Positions 1 to 7,866 of a DNA stretch of 64,000 nt are shown piece after piece (position 1 is the first letter of the stretch; each line of letters starts with the position of its first letter). The stretch is taken from contig NZ_CP162553.1 of NCBI RefSeq assembly GCF_040939785.1, positions 1,674,001 through 1,738,000 on the forward strand, written 5' to 3'. Source of the stretch: Bradyrhizobium lupini (lineage in GTDB: Bacteria > Pseudomonadota > Alphaproteobacteria > Rhizobiales > Xanthobacteraceae). The translations under genes and the position numbers were made by a program. The notes below the pieces were generated by a model, which did not search any database, was not told where the DNA came from, and was given only the letters and a program-made list of their open reading frames with translations.

Positions 1-475
1 TATTGGCGATGACCGGATTACCTGGGTCGAGCGAATAGGCCTTCTCGAATTTCCGTCGCGCTGCATTCAGATTGCCGCGCAGCATGTACGAATATCCCTG
101 GTCATTCAGAATCTGAACGGTTTCGCCTCCCAGCCGGATCGCTTGCGCATAGGCCTGATCGGCCAGATCGAAACGACGCAGCTTGTCGTAGCTCGCTGCG
201 AGACCAATCCAGCCGGTGACGTCCTTGGGTGATTTCTCGACGGCGTCCTTGAAATAGCGCTGTGAGAGCCCGTAACTGCCGCGATTGTAATGCTCCAGCC
301 CCAGCCGCACAGGCTCGTCCGACGGGTAGTACTTGACGTCGGTCGGCTCCTGCACCGGGTCCCCACCCGGTGGGTCGACGGGAGCCACGACGGCAGCCAC
401 CCTCGTGGTCTGGTCACATGCCGCAAGGCCTGGCGCCAGCCAGCAACAGGTCAGCAGTAGAATGGCACGTCGCAT
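1..475 (-). CDS. tadD: TadD-like TPR lipoprotein of the Tad pilus (3' end outside window)
   Basis: Reading leftwards from the ATG at 475, 158 codons are visible before the window edge, so the C-terminus is missing. The protein opens with a lipoprotein signal (MRRAILLLTC... LAAC lipobox, Cys at about residue 20) followed by tetratricopeptide-like helices from about residue 50 (GLEHYNRGSYGLSQRYFKDA, then GWIGLAASYDKLRRFDLADQ). TadD proteins are TPR lipoproteins that act as pilotins or scaffolds for the Tad secretin; that role is inferred from family and from its place last in the pilus locus, after the secretin and a small lipoprotein. The Shine-Dalgarno is weak (GGGGGA about 10 nt upstream). 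Confidence 0.82.
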   Translation of the reverse strand, partial: MRRAILLLTCCWLAPGLAACDQTTRVAAVVAPVDPPGGDPVQEPTDVKYYPSDEPVRLGLEHYNRGSYGLSQRYFKDAVEKSPKDVTGWIGLAASYDKLRRFDLADQAYAQAIRLGGETVQILNDQGYSYMLRGNLNAARRKFEKAYSLDPGNPVIAN

Positions 476-557
476 AATTTTTTATCCCCCGCCCGGCCCA
501 GCGGACTCACTGCACCGCACTCAATGTCCCGTCGCTGAACTCAACTACCAAAAGCCG

Positions 558-956
558 CTACCTGCCCCCTGCCCCGCCGACTGGCACCGATATGCCCGAC
601 GATGCTCCCGCTCCCAATCCAGTTACGTTGACATTCTGCGTGACGGGCGGGCGCTGGCCCATTAGTTTCGTCGGATCACCGTTATCGGGAAGCTGATCCA
701 CCGGCTGTTGCTGGTTGCCGTAGCGCGTCACGGCCGAGCCCACACGTCGCGCGTCATATGCGATCCGGCGATCGCCCACGTATCGCGGCCATGGGTGGAT
801 GGTATGGGTCACGGCGTTGACCTGCTTGGCATCGCCGGCGGTCATCGTGATGCTGTTGGAACGCTGAAAGTAGCGGTCCACCTCGTCATGACCGGCGACG
901 CCGTAACATCCCCCGAGCAGGATGGGCGCAAACAGAACCAGATGCCTGATCGTCAT
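558..956 (-). CDS. small lipoprotein of the Tad locus (CpaD-position protein)
   Basis: A 132 aa protein with a clear lipoprotein signal (MTIRHLVLFAPILLGGC, Cys17), then a polar region with a TIHPWPRY segment and a Gly/Val-rich C-terminus. It starts 12 bp after the cpaC stop and precedes tadD, the place where other Tad loci carry the CpaD/RcpB lipoprotein that assists the outer-membrane secretin. It is much shorter than classical CpaD (about 200 aa or more), so it may be a functional analogue rather than an orthologue. I recall similar short lipoproteins with a 'DPWPR' motif in bradyrhizobial pilus loci. Gene call firm, function inferred from position. Confidence 0.72.
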   Translation of the reverse strand: MTIRHLVLFAPILLGGCYGVAGHDEVDRYFQRSNSITMTAGDAKQVNAVTHTIHPWPRYVGDRRIAYDARRVGSAVTRYGNQQQPVDQLPDNGDPTKLMGQRPPVTQNVNVTGLGAGASSGISVPVGGAGGR

Positions 957-968
957 CTCGCGCGTCCT

Positions 969-2069
969 TTAGTTTAGAGTTTTGACGACCGTCTGATCGG
1001 CACTAGCGGCCGGGACGACGATGGGGGCCCGGACTTCAGGCGCGATGATGTGGCCATACGGTCCCTTCACTTCGCCTCCGGAATTGACGTAGTCATTGTA
1101 ACGCTTGCGGACTTCCATCTGACCATTGAGGAAGAAGTCGACGTCGTTGGCCGGCAGGCGGGAGTCGAGCGGCGAGGCCAATTGCTGACCGGGCGCCGCC
1201 GGCGCGACCAGGCGCGGCGTCACGATGATCACCAGATCGGTTTCTTCCTGCTGATAAGATTTGCTGCTGAACAGGCTTCCAATCACCGGCACCGAGCCGA
1301 TCCAAGGCAACTGCGAAACGTCCTGGCGATTGCGGGTCTGCAACAGGCCGGCGATGGCAAAGCTCTGGCCATCGCGCAACTCCACCGTGGTTCGCGCGTC
1401 GCGACGGGTCAGCGCAGGAACGGTCGTCCCCTGGATCGTCACCGCGTTGGCGAAATCAAGTTCGCTGACCGACGGCTCGACCCGAAGATTGATCACACCG
1501 CGCGAGAGCACAGTGGGGACGAAGGCGAGCTCAACACCGAACTTCTTGTAGTCGATCGTGATGGTGGGAAAGCCGTTTGTTGTCTGGGTCGGTATCGGTA
1601 CCGGAAACTCACCGCCGGCAAGAAAGCGCGCGGCATCGCCGGACAGCGTGGTCAGATTTGGCTCCGCCAGCCGGCGTGCCAACCCCTTGGTTTCCAGCGC
1701 CGAGATCAATAGGTCCACCGAGCCGCCGCTGCTGGTTCTGACAATGCTGGTCAACAAGCTTCCGAACGGGGCCGGCGCGATGCCCCCCGCTGTACCGGCG
1801 AGCGTTCCCAGAGTTCCTAGGACCGGAAGGCTACCCGTCGGGGGAGCGCCGACATCCCCTCCCCCGGCACCGAGAGGACCGTTGGCGGTATTGATCCCAC
1901 CAATCGGTGATCGACCGGCGGCGGTCACACGACCCAGCCCGGTGTTACCAACGTTCGTGCCGTTGGCATTGGCCGCATAAAGATTGACACCGAGGTTGCG
2001 GCCGGCTTCTCGGTTGACCTCGAGAAAGCGCACCTCGAGCATCACCTGTTGCGGGGCCGCGACGCTCAT
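969..2069 (-). CDS. cpaC: CpaC/RcpA secretin, C-terminal part (separated from its N-terminus by a frameshift)
   Basis: Encodes the secretin body: a VMLEVRFLEVNREAGRNLGV segment typical of type II/III secretin domains, LAEPNLTTLSGDAARFLAGG, the secretin signature VELRDGQSFAIAGLL, and the C-terminal QLPWIGSVPVIGSLFSS and TDLVIIVTPRLV. This part forms the outer-membrane channel of the Tad pilus. The open frame begins at an internal Met (2069) that is not a natural start: the preceding codons VVVNA belong to the same domain and continue from the N-terminal piece if one G is restored in the run read at 2084-2089 (C on the plus strand). Corrected, cpaC spans 969-2623 and encodes 551 aa, a normal length. 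Confidence 0.85.
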   Translation of the reverse strand: MSVAAPQQVMLEVRFLEVNREAGRNLGVNLYAANANGTNVGNTGLGRVTAAGRSPIGGINTANGPLGAGGGDVGAPPTGSLPVLGTLGTLAGTAGGIAPAPFGSLLTSIVRTSSGGSVDLLISALETKGLARRLAEPNLTTLSGDAARFLAGGEFPVPIPTQTTNGFPTITIDYKKFGVELAFVPTVLSRGVINLRVEPSVSELDFANAVTIQGTTVPALTRRDARTTVELRDGQSFAIAGLLQTRNRQDVSQLPWIGSVPVIGSLFSSKSYQQEETDLVIIVTPRLVAPAAPGQQLASPLDSRLPANDVDFFLNGQMEVRKRYNDYVNSGGEVKGPYGHIIAPEVRAPIVVPAASADQTVVKTLN

Positions 2070-2623
2070 CGCGTTGACGACGACCCCCCTTTCGCGACCG
2101 TGCTGGTGGCGATCGCCATGGCCCGCTCGGCCGTAACTGCGTCGGCCGCGACCCCGCTGAGCACCACCTGGCCCTCGGAAGCCGACACGCGGATACCTTG
2201 CCCGCCGGTGCTGGTCCGGATGTTCTGCTGCAGATTGCCGGTATCGATCACGACCTCGACGTCGAGAATCCCGATCTGCTTCATCGAGCTGTCGAACAGG
2301 ATGACGTTGGTAGTGCCGGTCTGCTTGCCCTGCACGTAGATGAGGTGATCGCTCAGCGACTTCACGTCGACGATGTCAGACGAGCCCGCCACGATCGTCG
2401 CAAAGGCCGTGTCGACTTTGAAGGTACGTGACTTGTTGAGGACGAGCTTGACCCGCTGGACGTCGTTCATCTCGCTGACGATGACGCCGCCGGATGAGCC
2501 CCGCCGGTCTGCAGCCGCCGCGCGGTCAGCGAACCCAGACGAGGCGAGCGCCGCGCCCAGACCCATCACGCCGAAGGCGAGAAGCCTCCCGACCTTGTTA
2601 CCCGAAACGCCATCGCCACTCAT
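2066..2623 (-). CDS. cpaC: CpaC/RcpA secretin, N-terminal part (truncated by frameshift)
   Basis: Starts at the ATG at 2623 behind a GGGGGA Shine-Dalgarno. Residues 1-37 form a signal peptide (ending about AAAADR). Then comes the pilus/secretin N-terminal domain (VLNKSRTFKVDTAFATIVAG, SDIVDVKSLSDHLIYVQGKQ, TGTTNVILFD) and a BON-like domain (IRVSASEGQVVLSGVA, AERAMAIAT). The frame then runs out as KGGSSSTR-stop, where homologues continue KGGVVVNAM. The minus-strand run is AAA followed by six G; seven G would join this piece to the secretin body at 969-2069. Either the gene is inactivated or a homopolymer base was lost in sequencing. The protein would be the periplasmic part of the Tad outer-membrane channel. 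Confidence 0.82.
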   Translation of the reverse strand: MSGDGVSGNKVGRLLAFGVMGLGAALASSGFADRAAAADRRGSSGGVIVSEMNDVQRVKLVLNKSRTFKVDTAFATIVAGSSDIVDVKSLSDHLIYVQGKQTGTTNVILFDSSMKQIGILDVEVVIDTGNLQQNIRTSTGGQGIRVSASEGQVVLSGVAADAVTAERAMAIATSTVAKGGSSSTR

Positions 2624-3116
2624 CCGAGTCCCCCACTGCGATCCACGAAGATTCCCGCAAATCTACGTGCTCGACGTCCTCAACATTTCCCCTCTGCGCA
2701 CCACGTCGCAGAGCTTACAATCTGTCCCACTACAATTCGTTACTTCGTGTTTCCAAGATCATCCTCCCTGATGCAGGCAGCTTGCAAGACGAGATACTTA
2801 CCGCACCGCCGCAAGCGGAAAGAAAACTCTTCAATGTTGCCAGCGCGCATCATTCCCACTGGCTGTGGGGAACTATCCCGCCGCACGAGTGCAATTGGCG
2901 CGCGCTTGCGTCGCGGCATTTGCTATCGAAGGACATTCGGTCGCACGCTCGGAGATTCGCTTGGCCGAGTGCAAATCCTCTGGTGAAATTCTGCACCCGC
3001 GCGTTTGACCAAACTCGACCAACTTCTTGATCCCCGATCGAAAAGCGGACGCCCGAACGGCGTGGCCACGTAGCGCTGTCGGGCGAAACATGTCAGGCGT
3101 GCTGCCATATTCGCCC
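2624..3116. other. intergenic gap inside the Tad locus; nothing coding seen
   Basis: About 490 bp separate the second TadE-like gene from cpaC, in a locus where the upstream genes overlap. Frames here are short and show no family features on either strand. The gap probably carries the promoter of a second transcription unit (cpaC, lipoprotein, tadD), but I could not pick a convincing -35/-10 pair. Confidence 0.5.
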
Positions 3117-3536
3117 CTAGAAGGGAATCTGGTTGGAGGCGCTCGGCGCATTGAGCGCTGTGCCCCATATGGGCATCAGCATCGTAAACTTTGCTTGGGA
3201 AGCTGTAACACTCAAGCTGTTGCTGTTGGCCCCCACGGTCAGCGTTGGCGTCAGACCTCCGAAAAACAGGAAGGGAGCCGCGTTCTTCTTGGCGGCGGTG
3301 GACAGGGGATCCCCGGTGCAGCCGGCCGGCGACTGCGGCGGGCTTTGAAGCAAGGCAGGCGTATAGCAGCTGATCATGACCGCACGGGCGCCAGCACTCG
3401 CAAGCGTCCGCAAGGATTGCATCGTGATGGCATAGCGCCCAAGATCGAAGATGACGAACATCAATGTGAAAAGCGCCACGAACACCACGATGAATTCAAA
3501 GGGCGCGATACCGCGATTGTCGAGCTTTCTCATCAT
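3117..3536 (-). CDS. TadE-like minor pilin
   Basis: A 139 aa protein with the TadE-type N-terminus: a short basic leader (MMRKLDNRG), then IAPFEFIVVFVALFTLMFVI, a pseudopilin-like cleavage region with a Glu at position 5 after the Gly and one membrane helix. The rest is an extracytoplasmic domain with Cys57 and Cys73. Its ATG overlaps the tadG stop (ATGATGA at 3533-3536), so the two are translationally coupled. TadE/TadF/TadG pseudopilins are processed by the prepilin peptidase and are needed for Flp pilus assembly. Which of the two TadE-like genes corresponds to TadE and which to TadF cannot be decided here. An alternative start lies one codon in, at 3533. Confidence 0.8.
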   Translation of the reverse strand: MMRKLDNRGIAPFEFIVVFVALFTLMFVIFDLGRYAITMQSLRTLASAGARAVMISCYTPALLQSPPQSPAGCTGDPLSTAAKKNAAPFLFFGGLTPTLTVGANSNSLSVTASQAKFTMLMPIWGTALNAPSASNQIPF

Positions 3537-4870
3537 TGCACCAAAGCGACAACTTGGGTGTAAATGATGGTGGCCGGCGCACAGCCTTGCGTGCTGAGGT
3601 AGCCGCCACCGCTCATGTCGATCGTTTTGGCGATCACTTGCGAACAGGTCGTATTCGCACTTGAAGTCGTACCGGCCCAGCTAACGTCGACCTTGGGAAA
3701 GTAGATAGCCCCGCCCAGGCTAACCTGGCCGCCGCCGTTTATAGTGACCTTGTTGCTGGTCTTGCTCGGGGCCTGATCATCAATCAAGACGCCATTTAGA
3801 TCAGAGGAGAAGGTGTTAGTGGCAGGTGCGGAGAGATCAGCCGTCCCCCCGTTGATGGTGAGCTGCGAGTCTCCGAGCAAGACGAGGGTTACGCCTGCGC
3901 CTTTCAGTTGTCCGCCGGTCATCTTTATATTTGCTTTGTAGAAGAAATATGTTCCCGGATCCAAAACGTACTTGTCGCCATTCTGCACCGTGAAATTGCC
4001 GTAAGCTCCAGTCCCCGCGCTATTGGGCGCGCAATGCTTCCACCCATCCGCCTGAAGGGTGCAGGGCATACTTGTATTGCCCGTCCTGCTGTTAAACGAT
4101 GCGGTGTCCAGTTTGCTGAGCGGATTGCTAGCGTACGTCATGAAATAGTTGTGCGGCACGCTGACATTGCTGCAGCTGCCCGTGGGGGTGCAGCCACTTA
4201 CACCATAAACTGCCCATCCCGAGCCGGTGAACGTTGGAGTGCTGGCAAGTTGAACACTGCTATCCGACATCAGCGCGCAGCCGGTTCCGTTGTTGCTGAG
4301 GTTGCCAGCAAGCTTGAGCGCGCCTGAGTCAGGTCCAAGCGCCAGGACGCAGGCCTTTGTCGGCTGCTGAACCATGGCAATCGCTTGGGCGGGGATGTTG
4401 ACGGTTGTCAAACCCAGCACTGCCGCCAGGTACGCCGGTTGTTGCTGGCTGACCCTGGCGCGAACGGCATTGCCGGTGCCTGCAGGTGGCGTTGTGAACG
4501 CGCCCGCATTGTAATCGCCGATATCGATCTGCACGGCCCGCGAGGTTCTGGTCGGTAGGCTCGTCGGACAGTTTCTCCCCGGATAGCCGGTAGCGTCGTT
4601 GGGACTGTAGTTGCAAAACCCGTTCTGTGCCGCGAATTCCTTGCCGCGATAATCCACTGTCTGGGTTTCGCAGGCCGCGCCCGCCATCGTACATGAAAGC
4701 CGCAATGCGCCCGAATAGGCCGCCGAGTCCGCGGCGTTCTGCGCGTGCTGGCGGGTGACGTACCACGATCCGGCCTCGGCCCCGATCGCGACTACTCCGA
4801 TGAGCGGCACGAGAGCGATGACTGTTGCTAATGCGGCGGAACCTCGTTGGGAACGGAGCAGATCACGCAT
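3533..4870 (-). CDS. tadG: TadG-like pilus assembly protein
   Basis: A 445 aa protein beginning MRDLLRSQRGSAALATVIAL, then PLIGVVAIGAEAGSWYVTRQ and HAQNAADSAAYSGAL. This is the N-terminal TadE/TadG-like membrane anchor followed by the 'Q..AADAAALAGA' motif found in TadG. The large remainder is a secreted Ser/Thr/Gly-rich domain with many Cys residues, including a region (about 310-420) with repeated short beta-type segments around 'KMTGGQLKGAGVTLVLLGD'. In the Tad system TadG is a large pseudopilin-like component in the envelope. It lies between tadE (4880) and the second TadE-like gene, overlapping the latter. Confidence 0.82.
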   Translation of the reverse strand: MRDLLRSQRGSAALATVIALVPLIGVVAIGAEAGSWYVTRQHAQNAADSAAYSGALRLSCTMAGAACETQTVDYRGKEFAAQNGFCNYSPNDATGYPGRNCPTSLPTRTSRAVQIDIGDYNAGAFTTPPAGTGNAVRARVSQQQPAYLAAVLGLTTVNIPAQAIAMVQQPTKACVLALGPDSGALKLAGNLSNNGTGCALMSDSSVQLASTPTFTGSGWAVYGVSGCTPTGSCSNVSVPHNYFMTYASNPLSKLDTASFNSRTGNTSMPCTLQADGWKHCAPNSAGTGAYGNFTVQNGDKYVLDPGTYFFYKANIKMTGGQLKGAGVTLVLLGDSQLTINGGTADLSAPATNTFSSDLNGVLIDDQAPSKTSNKVTINGGGQVSLGGAIYFPKVDVSWAGTTSSANTTCSQVIAKTIDMSGGGYLSTQGCAPATIIYTQVVALVQ

Positions 4871-4879
4871 GGAAACACC

Positions 4880-5326
4880 CTACTGGAAGCGTTCTGAGTG
4901 ACGCAGCGTGTACGTGCAGGTGGTCGGACACAGCAGCGAACCCACAAAAGGCGGGCGTGCCCCAAGCGGGGCCAAAGTGACGGTTGTCGAAAATGTAATG
5001 TACTTTGGAGAAGCAAGATTGCTCGGCGAACAGGTGGCCCCTGCGTCGCCGCACAAAACCTGAAGGTTGCTGATCGCATGACCTGCGACTGTGGTCTGTA
5101 GCCCTGTCTTCCAGCTCACCGTGCCGTCAGGGGCGAGCGGATTAGCGTACTGCACATACTGCCCGAAGGAGCGCAATGCGCTCCATGCGGAGATAAACTG
5201 GAAGCCCGCAGCAGCCAGGTCGGCGAGCGGCACAAGCAGGAACGACGCCAAGAAAATGTAGACGATCATGGCCTCAAGCCCGACGGCGCCGCGTTGATCC
5301 ACGATCAACGACTTCTTGTGGCTCAT
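4880..5326 (-). CDS. tadE: TadE-like minor pilin
   Basis: I place the start at the ATG at 5326 (MSHKKSLIVDQRGAVGLEAM), which has a perfect GGAGGT Shine-Dalgarno 6 nt upstream; the frame is open 17 codons further, but without a better start. The product is 148 aa: a short cytoplasmic leader, RGAVGLEAMIVYIFLASFLL (prepilin-like cleavage after Gly and a hydrophobic helix), then an extracytoplasmic domain with four Cys residues (LCGDAGATC, LLCPTTC). It sits 9 bp upstream of tadG in the same direction. Family assignment rests on this N-terminal architecture and on context. Confidence 0.78.
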   Translation of the reverse strand: MSHKKSLIVDQRGAVGLEAMIVYIFLASFLLVPLADLAAAGFQFISAWSALRSFGQYVQYANPLAPDGTVSWKTGLQTTVAGHAISNLQVLCGDAGATCSPSNLASPKYITFSTTVTLAPLGARPPFVGSLLCPTTCTYTLRHSERFQ

Positions 5327-5377
5327 GAGTTGACCTCCACCGATACTCACCCTTCCGGTCTCCGACCGGAACAGCAC

Positions 5378-6025
5378 TCACCAAACGTAAGGGACCACTC
5401 TCCAGCGCGATGCTTCGTAACCGGAATATTCCGGGCAGTTGCGACGAAGCAGGTCCTCTTCGTAATAAATGCGGCAAACCTGAACGCCGATATGCAAGAC
5501 GAGCAAGGCCGCTGTCAGCGGCGTCGGGCTTCTCAGCACCACGCCCAACACGGCGATTTCCTCCGCAAGGTAGAGCGGGTGCTTGATCCACCGATACGGG
5601 CCCGTTTGCACCACGTTGCGCGCCTGTGGCACCAGACTGAACGACCTGCCAAGATGTCGGATGGTGACCAGCATCATGATCATGCCGATCAACACGCACG
5701 CGGTGGACGCCAGGTTTGGTAACGCCTTGTCGGTTTCGCCGAAGAAGGCGATCGTCCACGGCATGTAGGTACCGACGAACGCCGCTATCCTTGGCAGACG
5801 GCCGTTCGCTTGCGCCTTCGCCGGAGGCCGCGTGATGATCAACAGCGCCAGGAGCACGTAGAAGACAGCGAGGCAAACACTCGACAGGAGCGACGGCCAG
5901 GGATCATGAGCCGACGATCCGATCTTGATGGCGACGCCAAGCGCCAGCAACATGAACCACATGCCGCCGAACAGTTGCATCGTCCGATCGTAAGAGGAGG
6001 TTTTCGACAGGGCAATCGTGCTCAT
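5378..6025 (-). CDS. isoprenylcysteine carboxyl methyltransferase (ICMT/PEMT)-family membrane protein inside the Tad operon
   Basis: A 215 aa integral membrane protein with about five hydrophobic segments and the C-terminal signature of ICMT/PEMT-type S-adenosylmethionine methyltransferases: VVQTGPYRWIKHPLYLAEE (SAM-binding 'GPYr.vRHP.Y') and a terminal YYEEDLLRRN... EYSGYEASRWRVVPY (the 'EE..L...F...Y..Y...v.r.iP' motif). Members of this superfamily methylate membrane-embedded substrates. It lies 2 bp downstream of the tadC stop and 51 bp upstream of the tadE start, so it is embedded in the pilus operon. The substrate is unknown. Bacteria lack prenylated proteins, so pilin, a minor pilin or a lipid are all possible; the prepilin peptidase here has no methylase domain. 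Confidence 0.8.
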   Translation of the reverse strand: MSTIALSKTSSYDRTMQLFGGMWFMLLALGVAIKIGSSAHDPWPSLLSSVCLAVFYVLLALLIITRPPAKAQANGRLPRIAAFVGTYMPWTIAFFGETDKALPNLASTACVLIGMIMMLVTIRHLGRSFSLVPQARNVVQTGPYRWIKHPLYLAEEIAVLGVVLRSPTPLTAALLVLHIGVQVCRIYYEEDLLRRNCPEYSGYEASRWRVVPYVW

Positions 6026-6027
6026 GG

Positions 6028-6342
6028 CTACTTACCGAAGCTGGCGAACGAACGCACGAGGTGCAGAATGGGACTTCCTCCCAAAATGACGAACATGGCT
6101 GGAAGCAGGAACAACACCATCGGAATAGTCAGCTTGGCGCCCAACTTGTGTGCTCTTTCTTCAAGCTTGGTAATACGTTCGCGCCGGAGGTCGACAGCGA
6201 CACTCCGCAGAGCCTGGCCCACCGGCGTTCCGTATTGCAGGCTTTGGGCGACCATGAGTCCGAACCGGCGGAGCCCATCCGACGTAGATCCCAGTTTATC
6301 GAATGCGTCGCTGCGCCTTGGCAGGATTCTGGAGATCATCAA
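6028..6342 (-). CDS. tadC: TadC, C-terminal part (after frameshift)
   Basis: This 104-codon stretch carries the end of a GspF-type inner-membrane platform protein: RILPRRSDAFDKLG, a helix AQSLQYGTPVGQALRSVAVD (the 'GTPl.qaLr..a' motif of TadC), LEERAHKLGAKLTIPMVLFL, and a final membrane helix ending in FGK. It lacks a natural start. The reading frame of the N-terminal piece at 6296-6937 leads directly into it if one C is removed near 6331 (minus-strand GATCTCCAGAATC read as GATCTCAGAATC gives DDLRILPRR, as expected for TadC). Corrected, tadC is 302 aa. Confidence 0.8.
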   Translation of the reverse strand: MMISRILPRRSDAFDKLGSTSDGLRRFGLMVAQSLQYGTPVGQALRSVAVDLRRERITKLEERAHKLGAKLTIPMVLFLLPAMFVILGGSPILHLVRSFASFGK

Positions 6343-6937
6343 GAAGGCCGCTCATGACCCGGGCTATAGCAGGATTGGTCTCATGCATTTCTTGCGCTAC
6401 GCGTGCCAGCCCGCTTTCCAGGCCCATTCCCGATCCGCTGCACACAACCAGCAAATCGATCATATCCGGCGTGCCCAGTCGAATGGCGGCATCAAACCGC
6501 CGCTTCAGCACCGCCAGTATCAATCGCGGCGCTAAAATGCCGATCGCCACGCCAATAAGTGTGAAGACCAGCACATCCAGCAGTGCCTTCCCGAAAAGCT
6601 GAGCGACACACCCGGCGATGATCGGGCAGAGGGCCATGCTGACGGCTTTGACACCGATCCAGGTCGGCAAGGCTCGATGATGATTGAAACCTGATGATTG
6701 AAGGATGGTTCGTAGCTGATCCAGATTTTCCTCAGCATAGAAGCGACGATACCGCATGCCGAGTGACGAAAACCAACCGGTCACATCCTGGAAGGGGGCA
6801 GACTGGCCAGCAACGCCCATCACAGCGTTCGACACCCGGGCGTCCAATGTACGAACGTGTATTTCGCGGATAATCAACATGCAGGACGCAGTCCCAGCCA
6901 CGACTGCGAGGGCCACCAGACTGAGACCAGAGGTCAT
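6296..6937 (-). CDS. tadC: TadC, N-terminal part (frameshifted near its end)
   Basis: I take the ATG at 6937, which overlaps the tadB stop as ATGA and has AAGGGA about 9 nt upstream. The protein has an N-terminal membrane helix, a central pair of helices (ALCPIIAGCVAQLFGKALLD, VLVFTLIGVAIGILAPRLIL) and the GspF/TadC cytoplasmic domain beginning RRFDAAIRLGTPDMIDLLVV and CSGSGMGLESGLARVAQEM. TadB and TadC form the inner-membrane platform on which the CpaF ATPase drives pilus extrusion. The frame is lost after MSGLLDD, and the rest of TadC is in the next frame at 6028-6342. This may be a real mutation or an extra base from sequencing; the site is only a CC, not a long run. Confidence 0.82.
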   Translation of the reverse strand: MTSGLSLVALAVVAGTASCMLIIREIHVRTLDARVSNAVMGVAGQSAPFQDVTGWFSSLGMRYRRFYAEENLDQLRTILQSSGFNHHRALPTWIGVKAVSMALCPIIAGCVAQLFGKALLDVLVFTLIGVAIGILAPRLILAVLKRRFDAAIRLGTPDMIDLLVVCSGSGMGLESGLARVAQEMHETNPAIARVMSGLLDDLQNPAKAQRRIR

Positions 6938-7866
6938 AGTGCTGTTTCCCTTCTGACCATCCAACTTATCACCAGGGCTCCAACAAGCACCGAAACGACT
7001 GCGTAGACCAGCAGCTTGTTTCCGACCGGATCGGTGAACAACAGATCGACGGTTTGCGGATTGGCTGCGTATAGGACCCCACCTGCAATCAATGGCGAGA
7101 CCGTCAGCGCTCGTGAGGAAAAGATCACCTCTCCCGCCAGTGCCTTGGCGCGAGCAGCCAGCGCAACACGTTGCCTGACAGTGTCTCCCAGGTTCTGCAA
7201 GGTCTCGGCCAGGCTGCCACCGGACTTCATCTGAACGGCAAGTGTCACCGCAAAGATCGCATACTCCGCCACCTGAGTTCGCCGATAGACAGCCTGGACA
7301 GCTTCCTCTGGAGGTCTACCCAGATTCACTTCGCTGCATACGATGGCAAACTGCCCAGCCGTTGGCTGCGGCATATCGCGCGCGAGGGCACGAAATGCCT
7401 CCTGCACAGGCAGGCCTGATCGCACGGTACTTGTCACCAGCTGGATCGCGTCAGGCAGCTGTCGAAAAAGCTGAAGAGCGAACCGACGTTTCTGCCATCC
7501 AAACAGGCCTCGTATCACAATAATGGCCGTGATTGCGGCGACGATGGACACGTAGACCAGGGAATATCCCAGCTGGCTGTTCGCATAAAGGATCGCTGCT
7601 GCTCCGAATGCACCGGCGAGCAGCACATAGGCCGGATGCAACACGTAGGGTATATCGGGATTGTAATTGGACAGCCGATTGAGAAACTGAGCCTGGGACC
7701 CGGTCTCCAAGCGGCGAATGGATGGTAGGTTAGCCGGATGCGACGTTGGCAGAGCAATCGCCAACTGGCGATTGATGCGTCTTTCCCGAGCGTCGAGCCA
7801 CAACGAGATGGCTGCTGCACACATCGCGAGGGCCAGAACAGTGACGATCACGGACTCCAGCATCAT
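6934..7866 (-). CDS. tadB: TadB, inner-membrane platform protein of the Tad pilus
   Basis: The start at 7866 makes an ATGA-type overlap with the cpaF stop and gives 310 aa. There is an N-terminal membrane helix, a basic cytoplasmic stretch, two helices around residues 80-120, and the GspF-family domain: LFRQLPDAIQLVTSTVRSGL, PVQEAFRALARDMPQPTAGQ, VNLGRPPEEAVQ and MKSGGSLAETLQNLGDTVRQ. The last of these is the TadB hallmark 'qsGGnLaetL..la..iR'. A helix follows and the C-terminus has one more. It forms the platform with TadC. The tadC start overlaps its stop. Confidence 0.9.
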   Translation of the reverse strand: MMLESVIVTVLALAMCAAAISLWLDARERRINRQLAIALPTSHPANLPSIRRLETGSQAQFLNRLSNYNPDIPYVLHPAYVLLAGAFGAAAILYANSQLGYSLVYVSIVAAITAIIVIRGLFGWQKRRFALQLFRQLPDAIQLVTSTVRSGLPVQEAFRALARDMPQPTAGQFAIVCSEVNLGRPPEEAVQAVYRRTQVAEYAIFAVTLAVQMKSGGSLAETLQNLGDTVRQRVALAARAKALAGEVIFSSRALTVSPLIAGGVLYAANPQTVDLLFTDPVGNKLLVYAVVSVLVGALVISWMVRRETAL

